Shown here: positions 11,409 to 21,853 of the stretch, in pieces
Layout of the letters: every line of letters begins with the position of its first letter
Numbering within the stretch: the stretch's first letter is position 1
From: Tilletiaria anomala UBC 951
Lineage: Eukaryota; Basidiomycota; Exobasidiomycetes; Georgefischeriales; Tilletiariaceae
Direction: 5' to 3'
DNA length: 64,000 bases
Assembly (NCBI RefSeq): GCF_000711695.1
Contig: NW_013546987.1
Location: forward strand, 1-64,000
Position numbers and translations under genes: made by a program
Notes under the pieces: model-generated
The model's database searches: none
What the model was told of the DNA's origin: nothing
Seen by the model: only the letters and a program-made list of their open reading frames with translations

Positions 11409-13072
11409 CTCCCTTCGTATAGTGCCTCTGCAGCAACTCTGCCCATTCGTCTACTGTGACCGCCGGCGGGTCGCAACAGCACAAAGCACTCATCATGCTC
11501 TAGAGACAAAACCCACAAGCATGGTCCATAGTAGAAAATATATATACGCGGTACGTAGCTGGAGCCCAGGGAGATCTAGAGGGTGGTGACCTTATGTACG
11601 TATGTACCATTGTACATTGCAGCTGGATGGCTTCCCGATCTGTACCGAGACCCTCCGCAACCTCTCTCGCTCATCTCGTGGCCATAAGGCCAGTCACCAC
11701 ACCACTCCTGACTGAGGAGATCACGTCGAGTGGGAGCGGGGAAGGCTCCACTTGGTCGTGTAATCAACAGCCCTGCACCGCGTCCTGTCGAGCATGTTGT
11801 GCCACATCTCGCCTCCCCTGTCTACTAACTTGCCCAGTCTGTACAGATCTGTATTCTGTATTCACTGGCCAAAGTTGAGCCAGGAAGCTAGAGTTTGTCG
11901 AGGACACACGTTGTGGCCACTCACGACGAACCTAGAGACGAGACGATACTCTACCTGTGCTCGCGCGCGGAGACCACTTGCTGTATCGCATGGATGCGGC
12001 CTGCGGATATCAGACGGCACTGCAGCAGTCAAGTCTACCAACACAATGGAGACTTGCCAGCTGCCAGAGCACTGGCCGCCACCCATTGTGCTCGGTGTGT
12101 CCGCTGGAGAGACTAATCCAGTGTCCACGAGCCCCACCAGCCAACCAAGCGGGCCAGACACTATCTGCTCTGCTGTGCTCGCGGGATCCATCCACCATCC
12201 ACCCATCCTTCCTCCTGCTCGCACCGTACCATCGCTGGTACTACCAGCATTCTACCCCGCCAACCTGGTAACTCCCTAGCACAGAGGAGTGGGAGTAAGA
12301 GAACCCAGGACACTCGCACGTCCGTCTGAGCAGGAGAAGAACCACCGCCCGCTGGTCGTCGCCACCCAGCGGCTCTCTGTGAGATCGACAGCGCTCCGGC
12401 CGGGTGCAGTAGAGCTGCTTTATCGTTCGTGTCTGCAAGCACCAGCAACCCGCGCCCGTTTGCATGTCGCCTGTGGCTTTTTTCTCGTCTCATCTCGGCG
12501 ACCCGCGCGACACTTTTGTCACCTTCCTAGACCTGGGCCTTGCGTGCAATAGAGGCCTTGTCGGGTGCGAACGACGCCTCCTCTCATCTCAGCATTTGCC
12601 TTTGGGGCATCTGGCTCTTCATCGCGCAGGAACAATTTCAGACGCTCGGCCGACAGGTGAAGGAGAACTGGTGCCGATACCGAGCCCGCTTGGCTCGCGC
12701 GCGGGAAGGAGAAAAGAAGCAAGAGACGGCAGACACTGCTGCACCTCGAAGGACATCAGTCCTCTGCGTCCCGTCACATCAATCAGTGGCCGGCGCCCGC
12801 CCTGACATCCATTTGCACCTGTGCTCTCTGAGATTCGCTGCCCCCTAAAGTAGTGCAAAGGTTTTGTCGCCTTGCCATAGCGGAGGAAAGCAAAGGCCCA
12901 ACGCCTGGCTGCTCTTGCTTCTAGCACGTAATCGGTCAAGCAAGTAACACCAAGCAGCTCCCAGCGACGGAGATCCTCCCTTCGCCGACGCTCTGTCGGA
13001 GTTCCATTGGGGCGACCGGCGCACACTTGACATTTTTTATTGGAGCGGGTTAGCTAGCTAGCTGCGGAGACG

Positions 13073-13080
13073 TATAAAAG
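13073..13080 (+). promoter_or_regulatory. TATA box of the RGS gene
   Basis: TATAAAAG, 290 bases before the ATG at 13363, with an inverted CCAAT (ATTGG) 30 bases further upstream at 13039-13043. The pair suggests a strong regulated promoter and a leader of about 250 bases. Confidence 0.55.
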
Positions 13081-13362
13081 GCTGCAACAGGGCCCTGGTC
13101 GGCGAGCATCGACGGAGGAAGTTATTCGGCGCCGCCCCCTATAGACTGCCCGCTTAGAACGACCCCGAACTCGATCTCACACTTGGGTCCTGGAGATAAA
13201 GGCGCCAGGGCTTGTGCGGGTCAGAGGGTTTCGACTGGCACCTTGAGATTGTGGATGCGCGTTCCGCTCGCGGCCGCCAGAGCAACGCCGTAGAGCTGAC
13301 ACGCACGCACCCACGCTGTGTGTCATCGCTGCCTTCCAGAGCCAGAGTCGCAAGAAAAGGAA

Positions 13363-15922
13363 ATGTCGGACGACAACTTGCCCAAGCCGGCGCAGACGCG
13401 CCGGCAGGTCAGCAGCCGCATGATGAAGACGTCCCGCCGCGGGCGGCCTTTCACCAAGGTGAGCACGAGGAGAGGGGAGCGGACACACGACCTGCCACGT
13501 CACGCCATTCATCGCACGCGAGGCCTCCCTGTTCGTATGCCCTACATGCTGACTCACGTGCCGTGGGTGCCCCTTTTTGCGGATGGGGGGAACAGGATAC
13601 GCACGACCTATTCGCTACGCTGATTGTGTCACTCGAGCTGCCGACGCATCGCGTGTTGTTCAAGTCGTACCCAAACTCATTTACGACCGACGAGGCGGCT
13701 GAGAACCTGGCCGCGCTCAAGTTCTCGCAGTCGAACCGTGTGCCGGACCCCAACGAACCGAACCGCGTCATCACGACGACGACGACGACGACGTTTACCA
13801 TGAACCGTGAGATGGCCAAAGGCATCTGCCAGCACTTTATGGACGCGCGCCTGATCGAGAATGCGCAGGACCCCTCCGGGACCGTCTTCAAGGACAAGGG
13901 CATCTGGATGCTCACGCCCAAGGGCCTGCACATCCTCGAGCGCTTCATCACCAAGAATGGGATCAACGGCGAACACCTGCTTAAGGTCTTCTCCTCGCAA
14001 CCCATCTGCATGAAGCTCCTCCACCTCGAGCGCCACAGGCACGACGATGAGCTAGTCATCAACACCATGGTCGTTGAGGTCATCTTCCGTCGCTTTGTCG
14101 GGCGTCAGCCCAACTATCCATCCAAGGTCGTCATGTACGACGGCACGCCGCAACTGCCCAGCTTGGCAGGAGCCAGCGGGCTGCGCTCGTCCTCTTCCGA
14201 GGGCTCTGGCTCGAGCGCCGCGGTTGAGTCGGCGAACGGGACCAACGCCGAGTTTGACCGCACGCTCGGTGTCGAGATGATGGACGTCGCTGAGCGCAGC
14301 AGGAACGGGCAGCTGCGCGCCATCAAGCACACATTTTCTGCAGTCACCGCGCTGGAGTGGCTCCTCGATTTCTCGACGCTCGCGGGGCGCGACGAGGCCG
14401 GCGAGGTGTGCGCACACTTTGAGCGCCTCGACCTCATCGAGCTTATCGCGGACAAGCCTCGCAGCGCGCGCGAGGCCAGCAAGCCCGATCCCAACAATGT
14501 TGTCGTCCGTGGCGAAGACATCGGCGGGATGATCATAGAGGGCGAGTTCAGGTGCCACCCGAAGGCCATCTACGGCATGACCGCACGCGGGAGAGAGGTC
14601 GCGCGCTGGGAGGGCTACTACCGCCCGCCTCCCGAGCCCGCCGAGCATCATCTACGAGACGTAGGCGCGAGCATGAGTGTCGACGGTGGCGCTGGCGGAA
14701 CAGGCACATCGCGGCCCGGCAGCGCAAACGCCGCAGCCGATATTCACCCCATCGACAGCCGGTCAAACTACGACGAAGAGACCCGCTCCATCCCCTCAGA
14801 TTCGATGCGGCATCACCCCGGGCCAAGGAGCATCAGTGGCGGCAACGATGCTGCGACGGTGCACTCGGATGCAGACTCAACGCGCTTCGGCTCTGAGATG
14901 GGCTCACGGGCGGAACTGGCCGACCCTGGCGCATCGGGCGGCATAAGCGTCAGCAAGGACTCCAACGCGACGCGTCTGCGCCAGATCCTCGAGGAGCCGG
15001 CGCTGCGCTCGCTCTTCCGCGAGTTCCTCAAGCGCAACTTTTGCGAGGAAAACCTCTCCTTCTGGCTCGACGTGCAGGACTTCAAGCGGCGCTTTCATAC
15101 CACCTCCAGCGCCGTCGCCATGCGCTCTGTTCTGGCGGAGAGCAAGGCGAGCAGCTCAAGCATGGCGACCAAAATGGCGTCCAAGCTGCGCGGCGGCGGC
15201 AGTGACGTGAGCGATGCCTCCAATCCGTCCTGCATGTCGGCCACGGAGCGCCACCAGCAAGACCTGATCACGATGACATTTGTCATCTACAATACCTACC
15301 TTGCCCCTGGGTCGCCGTGTGAGCTGAACATCGAGCACAACCTGCGCACCGAGCTCGTCACGTACGTCACCAAGATCGTCTCGGATGCATCTGCAAACAA
15401 CCCAAACAACGGCGGCAAGAACAGCAGTAGCGGTAGCCGGAACGTCACCTCGCCAACCGCGTCAGATCTTTCCCTGGTCCCACACTCAGCTGCAGAACTC
15501 GAACTACCAGCCGGAATGGCGAATGGCGCCCAGGTCACCCCCACCTCTCTAGAGGACCGCAAGCAGCTGGCGGGCAGACCCAAGATCCCGATGCACGCGA
15601 GTCAAGTGCAGACTATGGTCCGCCTGTACCAGCGCATCCAGGACCACATCTTCCGACTCATGGCGACTGACTCGGTACCGCGCTTCATCAAGGATACCAG
15701 GTTCCTTAACCTCGTACGGAGCGTCGAGGAGTACAGCCGCGCGCTCGAAGCCGGGCACGTTGACCCACGCATCAACGCAGGGCCGGGTGAGTCTTTGGAG
15801 GCAGGAATGAATTAGAGAGAGATACAGAAAGACGAGCCATCACACTGATCACGTCCCCGCTCCTGCCTGCAGCCGTCGGCCGTGATGTCCTGGACGCCAT
15901 GGACCTCGGCAACGTGCGCTAA
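13363..15922 (+). CDS. SST2: SST2-type regulator of G-protein signalling (DEP-DEP-RGS)
   Basis: GTPase-activating protein for heterotrimeric G-alpha, which desensitises receptor signals such as the mating pheromone response. Exons 13363-13458, 13596-15786 and 15873-15922 give 778 residues. The start MSDDNLPKP opens a basic head (MMKTSRRGRPFTK), and the first intron joins TK to DTHDLFATLIVS. A first DEP-like fold spans about 33-170 with MLTPKGLHILERF, a second about 270-365 with ALEWLLDFSTL and TARGREVARW. DEP domains of Sst2 bind the receptor tail. The RGS box runs about 490-740 (FLKRNFCEENLSFWLDV, then the closing RFIKDTRFLNLV) and is split by a Ser/Gly-rich insert, as in Sst2. A run of seven Thr from (ACG)7 at 13773-13793 lies in the first DEP. 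The last coding exon is only 50 nt. Confidence 0.92.
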
Positions 15923-16316
15923 GCATTCCTGCAAGCCCATCCGTAAAGGATACATGATGCATTGCCCCTCCTGCGCGTCACGTCGTCCTATCCATCAGCT
16001 GCTCTCATCTAAGTGCAGGAGTACATCTTCACTCTTGTTTGGCTTCTAGCTAGCATTGTCAGCGCCGTCCGACCTTTCGCCATACCCTAGTTACTTCCTC
16101 ACCACGTCGCGGATCCACATCCCTACTACCTTACTTTACGAGTGCCTTCCTTAATGACTGCATGGATCGGGGTGCCACCTTTAATCTGCTATCTGTCGCG
16201 TTAGAATTTGTCTCTTCGTCAATGAGATATGATACAAAAAAGTTTTCCGAGGAGATCGCTTCCAACGCTTGCGATGGCTTTCTGGCTGGCCGCTGCCCAA
16301 GCGCTCACAATGCAGT
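15923..16316. other. Convergent 3' region between RGS and COA6
   Basis: No gene seen; it should contain the 3' untranslated ends of both genes. Confidence 0.6.
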
Positions 16317-16804
16317 CTACCGTGAGGATGAAGGGGCTCGCGCCGCGTTGCCTTCTTCTGCTTGAGCATACATGAGCTTCTGTCGCTCTTCTAGAACTCG
16401 GCGTTTGTTAAAGTAATCGATCTTCGATAGAGCCACATGGTCAGCACAGCAAGGGGGTCATCATCGTAGTGCCGCCAACAGCGTACACTCACCCAGCTCC
16501 TGGCGCAATGCTCTTCATACACCCCTCTCTCCCTGACGCACGGGTCCTCTCGGAGAGCCTTCTCTTGACTCTCGCCTTTCTCTCTCTCGAGCCTCTTCTG
16601 CTCTTCAGCAGCAGCCTTGCCGACCAGGCCGCGACCGTTGGACATGTCCGTCCCCGGCGGGACGGTGATGTCGTGGGACGTCAGGCAGTTAAAGTACGCA
16701 TCTCGGGAGGTCCAGCAGGCTCTTCTTTCTTGGCGATTCGGTGCATTCGGCTGCGTTGATGCTTGGGAAGAGGTGGAAGAGGCGGAGGAGGTGAACCAGC
16801 CCAT
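16317..16804 (-). CDS. COA6: Cytochrome c oxidase assembly factor Coa6
   Basis: Small intermembrane-space protein that helps copper delivery to Cox2 during complex IV assembly. Exons 16804-16493 and 16421-16317 on the minus strand give 138 residues. The CHCH-type fold is clear: CWTSRDAYFNC is a CX9C pair and CVRERGVYEEHC a CX10C pair, the Coa6 pattern. The intron joins ARSW to IDYFNKRR, matching the family's SWVKYFNKRR. Between the Cys pairs is a Lys/Glu helix. The N-terminus (MGWFTSSASSTSSQ) is Ser-rich without a cleavable presequence, as expected for Mia40 substrates. The gene shares a 497-bp divergent upstream region with SUA5. Confidence 0.92.
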
Positions 16805-17301
16805 GTTGGTTTCTTATGTGTTCGGGTTTTCGCGCATTGACCAACCTCTAGAGCACGCGACACCTCTCGCTGTCGCGTGATCTTTTCACGTATAAATGCG
16901 ATGGCGTAGGTCCATTCGCAAGTGCTGGCTTTTCAGTTTTTATTTTCAATCGTTGACGTCAATATGTCTATGATGCTGTGTACTGTAGAGACCTTCGATC
17001 ATAGGACTCGCATTGATGGGATGATGACGAGGTCAACCATACATATGGGAGAATCGTCGGTGACCTTGTTTCTTCGGCGAATTCTCGCGCCTCTGTCGTC
17101 ACTTTTTTCTCACTCCCGTTCCGCCAGGATTTGGTCGAACCTCGGCCAGATGACTTGCTGTTGTACCTAACGTCAACCTATAAACGGCTCGTGCCTTCAT
17201 CGTCTTGAGGCCTCGGAACTCGCTCTGGCTGTCTTGATCTAGTACCGCTGGTGCTGATCTCTAGTCGAATTCACAGTGCGCCTCGATCTGCTCGGTCATA
17301 G
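16805..17301. other. Divergent promoter region between COA6 and SUA5
   Basis: No gene seen. On the plus strand TATAAA at 17179-17184 fits SUA5. Near 16890 the sequence ACGTATAAATG reads as a TATA-like element on the plus strand and TTTATAC on the minus strand, about 90 bases before the COA6 ATG. Confidence 0.5.
17179..17184 (+). promoter_or_regulatory. TATA box of SUA5
   Basis: TATAAA, 118 bases before the first ATG at 17302 and 232 before the second at 17416. Confidence 0.45.
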
Positions 17302-18972
17302 ATGCCGCGGTGCTGCCTACTCATCAACTCCCGCCTTTCAACATTGTGCTTGCCTCTCAGAGTCGCACTCGGCTCCCCTCCTCGAGCTCGACCCTTCACA
17401 GTCTGGCCATCCACAATGTCCGATATTATCCGTTCCAGCAGCTCGAAAGGCTGGCCATATGAGTGCTTTGACACTCAAATTTTGCGTGCAGAACCGTCAT
17501 TGATCCGCTTCGAGGAAGCCTCCTCCTCCCGGCCACAGCTCCCAAGCATCGTCCCAGCTTCGGAATCCGACAGGAGTGATCTGTTCGCTTCAACACAACG
17601 TTCGCTTAATATTGCAGCAACAGAACTCAGAAATGGAAACGTTGTTGCATTCCCGACAGAAACAGTTTATGGACTCGGCGCAGATGCCACAAACGCGTTG
17701 GCCGTATCCAAAATCTACAGAGCGAAAGGTCGGCCTTCAGACAATCCGCTGATCGTACACATCTCGGACACAAGCATGCTTGATGAGCTTGTCGAAAAAT
17801 CAGATGTGTCTCCGAAGGAGAGCAATATCAGTGCCGCTTACCAATGCCTCATCGACGCATTTTGGCCAGGTAGCCTCACGCTACTCTTTCCTGTCCGACG
17901 CCTACACCCGTCCTCAAAGGACAAAGGCAAGCAACGAGCCGTCCTTCCAGACATCGTTACGTCTGGTCTACAGACTGTCGGCCTGCGCATGCCCTCTCAT
18001 CCGCTCGCACGGTCTCTCATCGCTCAAGTAGGCAGGCCGATCGCGGCGCCTTCGAGTAACGCGAGCGGTCGCCCTTCACCGACCACCGCGCAGCATGTCT
18101 TCTACGATCTCGGCGGGCCGCTGGACGCAGACCTAATCAAAGGTGAAAGGTCTGAAACGAACGGCGGAATCAATGGAAATGCACTTCAAACACCCCGTGG
18201 ACGAATACGATACATCCTCGATGGCGGGCCGTGCTACGTTGGGTTGGAAAGCACCGTCATCGATGGGATTACGGACCCGGGGGAAATTAGAATTCTCCGG
18301 CCAGGAGGGGTGACGGTAGAAGAGATTTCTTTTGCGCTGGCTTCGCGTAATCTTCTCGTCGATGAAAATGGGGAGAATCATGCAGATTCAACCGGCAAGG
18401 TCCGTGTACGCGTGTATGGCAAGGACATGGAGCGTAGCGCGGCGCAAGAAGCGAACCCCACTACACCCGGAATGAAGTACAAGCACTATTCGCCTAATGC
18501 GCGAGTGGTACTAGTCGATGTCGGATCTTCTTCAGCTCGGGCGAATGGCGCGGTATGCACACTCAAAGATATGCTGCAGGCCGAATTGGGCCCCTTGGCG
18601 GAGACGGCAGGAGCTGAGGCAGCACATATAGGCTTCATGGCTCCTGCTGGCTCAAATCTCGCCCAAGCTGTCGCGTCGCTCGCCTCGCGTTCAGCATCGG
18701 AGTCAGAGGGAGCATCTCGCGTCAAAAAATTCTCGATGCATCTCGATGGGAATCATGCGCGCACGGCGGCCCTCTTCCTCTACGACCTTGGCGCGCCTGA
18801 ATCCCCCGGTGAAGGAGCGCAGCGGCTTTTTGCCGGCTTGCGAGTGCTGGATGAAGCACCGCAGAAGTGCCAGGTCATCTTTGTCGAGACGATGAAAGCC
18901 GATCGTATCGGGCTCGCCATTATGAATCGGCTTGAAAAGGCAGCGAGCGAGAGGATCTCAATTGACCTGTAG
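17302..18972 (+). CDS. SUA5: Threonylcarbamoyl-AMP synthase Sua5
   Basis: Makes threonylcarbamoyl-AMP from threonine, bicarbonate and ATP, the first step of the t6A modification at position 37 of ANN-decoding tRNAs. Intronless, 556 residues from the first ATG. The YrdC domain (about 105-320) shows VAFPTETVYGLGA, KIYRAKGRPSDNPL (the K-R nucleotide-binding part) and SSNASGRPSPT (the S-N part). The C-terminal Sua5 domain (about 400-555) begins with PGMKYKHYSPNA, the linker motif that closes the active site. The first 38 residues have many Arg and Leu and no acidic residue, like a mitochondrial presequence. The second in-frame ATG at 17416 (MSDIIRSS) would give a cytosolic form of 518 residues. 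A Ser-rich region separates it from the YrdC fold. Confidence 0.93.
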   Translation: MPRCCLLINSRLSTLCLPLRVALGSPPRARPFTVWPSTMSDIIRSSSSKGWPYECFDTQILRAEPSLIRFEEASSSRPQLPSIVPASESDRSDLFASTQRSLNIAATELRNGNVVAFPTETVYGLGADATNALAVSKIYRAKGRPSDNPLIVHISDTSMLDELVEKSDVSPKESNISAAYQCLIDAFWPGSLTLLFPVRRLHPSSKDKGKQRAVLPDIVTSGLQTVGLRMPSHPLARSLIAQVGRPIAAPSSNASGRPSPTTAQHVFYDLGGPLDADLIKGERSETNGGINGNALQTPRGRIRYILDGGPCYVGLESTVIDGITDPGEIRILRPGGVTVEEISFALASRNLLVDENGENHADSTGKVRVRVYGKDMERSAAQEANPTTPGMKYKHYSPNARVVLVDVGSSSARANGAVCTLKDMLQAELGPLAETAGAEAAHIGFMAPAGSNLAQAVASLASRSASESEGASRVKKFSMHLDGNHARTAALFLYDLGAPESPGEGAQRLFAGLRVLDEAPQKCQVIFVETMKADRIGLAIMNRLEKAASERISIDL

Positions 18973-19090
18973 CCCCGCATCAACCATTATGCACACCGAG
19001 CCTCTCCCATAGCGTGGTGAAGATCCTCAATTATGATACCTTCTCAACAGAGCTCAGACACGCATACATCTCTGGCGCAAACGCATTCCA

Positions 19091-20337
19091 TCAGCGGAAG
19101 AACTCTGACCGCCTGGCATTGATGCCATACTCGCTCAACGCAGCGCTGAGGTCGTCCATCGTGAGCACCGTCCTGGAGCGATCCTGTGTAGGAAGCTCTT
19201 TGATCAGCATCCCTCTCGTTAGGCACGCTATGCGTGAGAGCGCAAACGTACCTTGGCACCTTGGCCTGCCGCTCCACCTGCTGCCGCGCCTCCTTTGCTG
19301 CGACCACCAGGCCCAGCATTGCTTCGGATGCGTGCATATTGAAACGCATCGGACGCAATGTCTGACACGAACTTTTCCGCTGCGAGCGACACGAGCCGCT
19401 TCAATCGCACATCCTGGCATTCGAACCCGGCGCGTTCGAGATAAAAGTCTGTGACTTCGTCTGGAATCTGCATGACACATGCAGAAGGGCCGGTGTCAGC
19501 TTCCGAGATTGTTGCGCTGCGTAAAGAGATAGTCCACGTGAGACGTACCAACGGAGTGTAGCCGTCAAGCATGAGCAAGAACTCAGACAATGTGCGATTT
19601 TTCCTCGCCTCCTCTTCTGCCCTTCTCGCCATCATTTGCGACTGCGCGGCGGTTGGGAGAATGCTGGAACCTCCTGCCACTGGCTGTGCTGCGTTGCCGT
19701 TGCTGGCACCGCCTCTGCGTACAACAAACTTTTCTAAGTCATCGCGTGTCACGACCCCAAGCACGAATGCGCGGCTTAGATCAGTGACGATGGCGAATGG
19801 CTCGCTTTGCAAGAAAACTGGAAAACGAACCCAAATTTTGAAGCGAGTTTCAGCTAAAGCCCAGAGAGAGACGAGGATATTGCACCCACCTTCGAGATCC
19901 GCAAGATCTGTTTGTGGAGTGATAATGGTAAACTTTCTTTTCTCGCCGTTGGTTGCCGCCTCTCGCTTCCAGAATGCCACCATCGCACTGTCCACCCGAT
20001 CAGACGGTTGGCTGGTACCTTTCTCCAACCGCTCTCGGAGGCTTGCTACATCCACATAACCGAGCATCTTTCTGTTATCTCCCACAAGCGGCAGCTGGCT
20101 GTAGTCGTGGTCATGCGCGACGTTGAGCGCCTTTTCGATCGATGCGCTCCGCGAGACGCAGACGGCCGGACTGAGCTGAAGATCTTCGACGGTGGCACCG
20201 CGGTACTTGGCTGCGAGGCTCGTGCTGGACGCTGTGGGTATCAGAGGGACAGCCTCCACGCTCCTGGGAGCCTCGATGGGTCCCGTAATGGCCGCCGACG
20301 GCAATGCCCCCGACGAAGCACCAGGCGCGACAGACAT
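19091..20337 (-). CDS. TAF10: Fusion of a CBS-pair protein with TFIID/SAGA subunit TAF10
   Basis: Exons 20337-19890, 19817-19549, 19467-19252 and 19183-19091 on the minus strand; phases fit and give 341 residues. Residues 45-185 form a CBS pair: ATVEDLQLSPAVCV, then HDYSQLPLVGDN, MLGYVDVASL, then FAIVTD and FVLGVVTRDDLEKFV; such modules bind adenine nucleotides. Residues 218-341 are TAF10: RTLSEFLLMLDGYTPL, IPDEVTDFYLERAGFE, LVSLAAEKFVSDIA, and a last exon with VLTMDDLSAALSEYGIN. TAF10 is a histone-fold subunit of TFIID and SAGA. The link (about residues 186-217) has no stop and no convincing splice site. It does hold MM at residues 211-212, so TAF10 could also start there. I see no separate promoter between the halves. 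Confidence 0.8.
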
Positions 20338-20765
20338 TTTGCTGCTTTTCGGTGAGCAATCAGTGAGCTATAATCCCAGCACTCTGCTCCCTTGACCTTG
20401 ACAAACTTTAACTTTCTTGATGGCAGCCGCAGATCGTAGTACTGTTCTTTGCATCAGAACATGGTTGGTTTGAACCAACAAGTCCAGCTTGAACGCATCG
20501 ATGATGGCCCACCGCCCGTGGTATTTGAGGTCAATCCTGGAACAGAACTTAGAACGCATATGTTTCCCTCTCGGCCGAGAGAAGTGTCATTTTGATTCTA
20601 TCCGCTCTCGTCGAGACATTCATTTTACACCCTTCGCATGGTTCCCAAGTTGAGATTGTCAAGCTGTCAAAGCCCTGATCGCTGCTATCTTATGTTCGTC
20701 AGGTCAAACAAAGCCCACTTAAAGACGCTTCCGAGGAGCATTTGAAGTTTGACGCAAAGTCCGCA
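20338..20765. other. Divergent region between CBS-TAF10 and bS18m
   Basis: No gene seen. It holds a 16-bp palindrome GTTGGTT-TG-AACCAAC at 20464-20479, a possible binding site, and a GCTATAATC stretch near 20368. Confidence 0.45.
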
Positions 20766-21670
20766 ATGACGGCGAAAACAGGAACCTGCCAGCTCCTCTC
20801 GCTATCGCGCCAGCAGCTCTCCCCGCAAGCAAGGCAACATCTTCCCCGGGTGATCTTCGCATCATCCTTTCGAAGATGGCAGAGCAACGAATCCTCATCT
20901 TCGCCGAATCGCACGAGGAGTAGTGCTGGTACTAGCAGTGATAAAACCCGCAGCAGCAGCGGCTCGTCCATCAGGAAGGATCCGTTGGCTAATATGGAAT
21001 CACTCGCGCAAGACGTGAGGACCGCCAACCGGCAGGCGTCGCCTTTTGTTCCTCAACGGTCCAGCACAGGCACTTCTTCCTCGACAGCAGCGAGCTCAAG
21101 GCCAATGTTTGCCAATTTGTTCGATACAAGGAGGCAAGCAAGAAATGCCATTTCGAGAAATTGGGTGCGGACGCCAGGAGCTGCGGATTCTCCATCGCTC
21201 AAATCTCAACCTGCTCCGTATCAAAGTCTCATTTGGGGATCTGTAAGTCATTCGTCGTCGCAAGAGTCATGCCCAAGGCTGAACAGGTTCCTTGCATCTG
21301 TCACATCTAGTACTACAATCCTTCCACCTTCGAGCACGCGCCGGGAGAAGAGCAGTTCCAAAGGCGGAGGCGTGCTCCTCCTCTCCTTGGGCCCGGCCGG
21401 AAGGAAGCAGAAGCACAAGACATCCTGCACAAGCTCCGCCTCAACCCTGGCAAGCCGTCGCTTGCAGATGACAGTTACAAGAATGGCGCTCTGCTCACCA
21501 GCTACATCTCCGAGATGGGTAAAATCTTCTCTCGTGCCGAGAGCGGACTGACGCGTAAGAGCCAGCGCAACGTCGGTAAGGCTGTTCGCAGGGCAAGGGC
21601 GATGGGCATCTTGCCTGCGATGGCAAGAGGTGGCGGACGCGGCGCTGGAGTTGGGTGGAGGGAAAATTGA
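20766..21670 (+). CDS. RSM18: Mitochondrial small ribosomal subunit protein bS18m
   Basis: Component of the mitochondrial ribosome small subunit. Exons 20766-21242 and 21311-21670 give 278 residues. The N-terminus (LSLSRQQLSPQARQHLPRV) is rich in Arg, Ser and Gln with no acidic residue, a likely mitochondrial presequence. Residues 40-150 are Ser/Arg-rich spacer. The S18 core is at the end: LLTSYISEMGKIFSRAESGL, then LTRKSQRNVGKAVRRARAMG and ILPAM, which matches the helix that packs RNA in bacterial S18 and its mitochondrial relatives. The single intron (68 nt, GTAAGT to TCTAG) joins LIWGS to YYNPSTF. The protein is about twice the length of yeast Rsm18 because of the spacer. Confidence 0.85.
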
Positions 21671-21853
21671 GACCGCGAGCACGTCTTTCACGCAAGTGAA
21701 ATCTTCAAGTCTTCTGTATTACAACGCACACCGATCACGATAGTATTTAGAGTGTGTACATGATATCAAATAGAGAAACGAGATCGAAAGTGAGTGTGCG
21801 ATGTCGGATGAGTGAAGGCTTGTTGGGGGATGAGTTCCAAATTTATGCCCCGA

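Larger units (their letters stand above)
10063..13362. other. 3.3 kb gene-free stretch upstream of the RGS gene
   Basis: No frame here looks coding: frames are short, overlapping and unlike any family. It holds a perfect palindrome with a CACGTG core (11274-11285), an imperfect 22-bp palindrome (11225-11246), a triple 7-bp repeat (11388-11408), and an inverted CCAAT (ATTGG, 13039-13043) followed by a TATA box (13073-13080) for the RGS gene. Such long upstream regions are usual for regulated signalling genes; an unseen non-coding RNA is possible. Confidence 0.5.

Noticed and set aside
12289-13033. Several overlapping frames of 75-135 codons upstream of the RGS gene
   Set aside because: Short, on both strands, with no conserved motif; expected by chance in GC-rich DNA.
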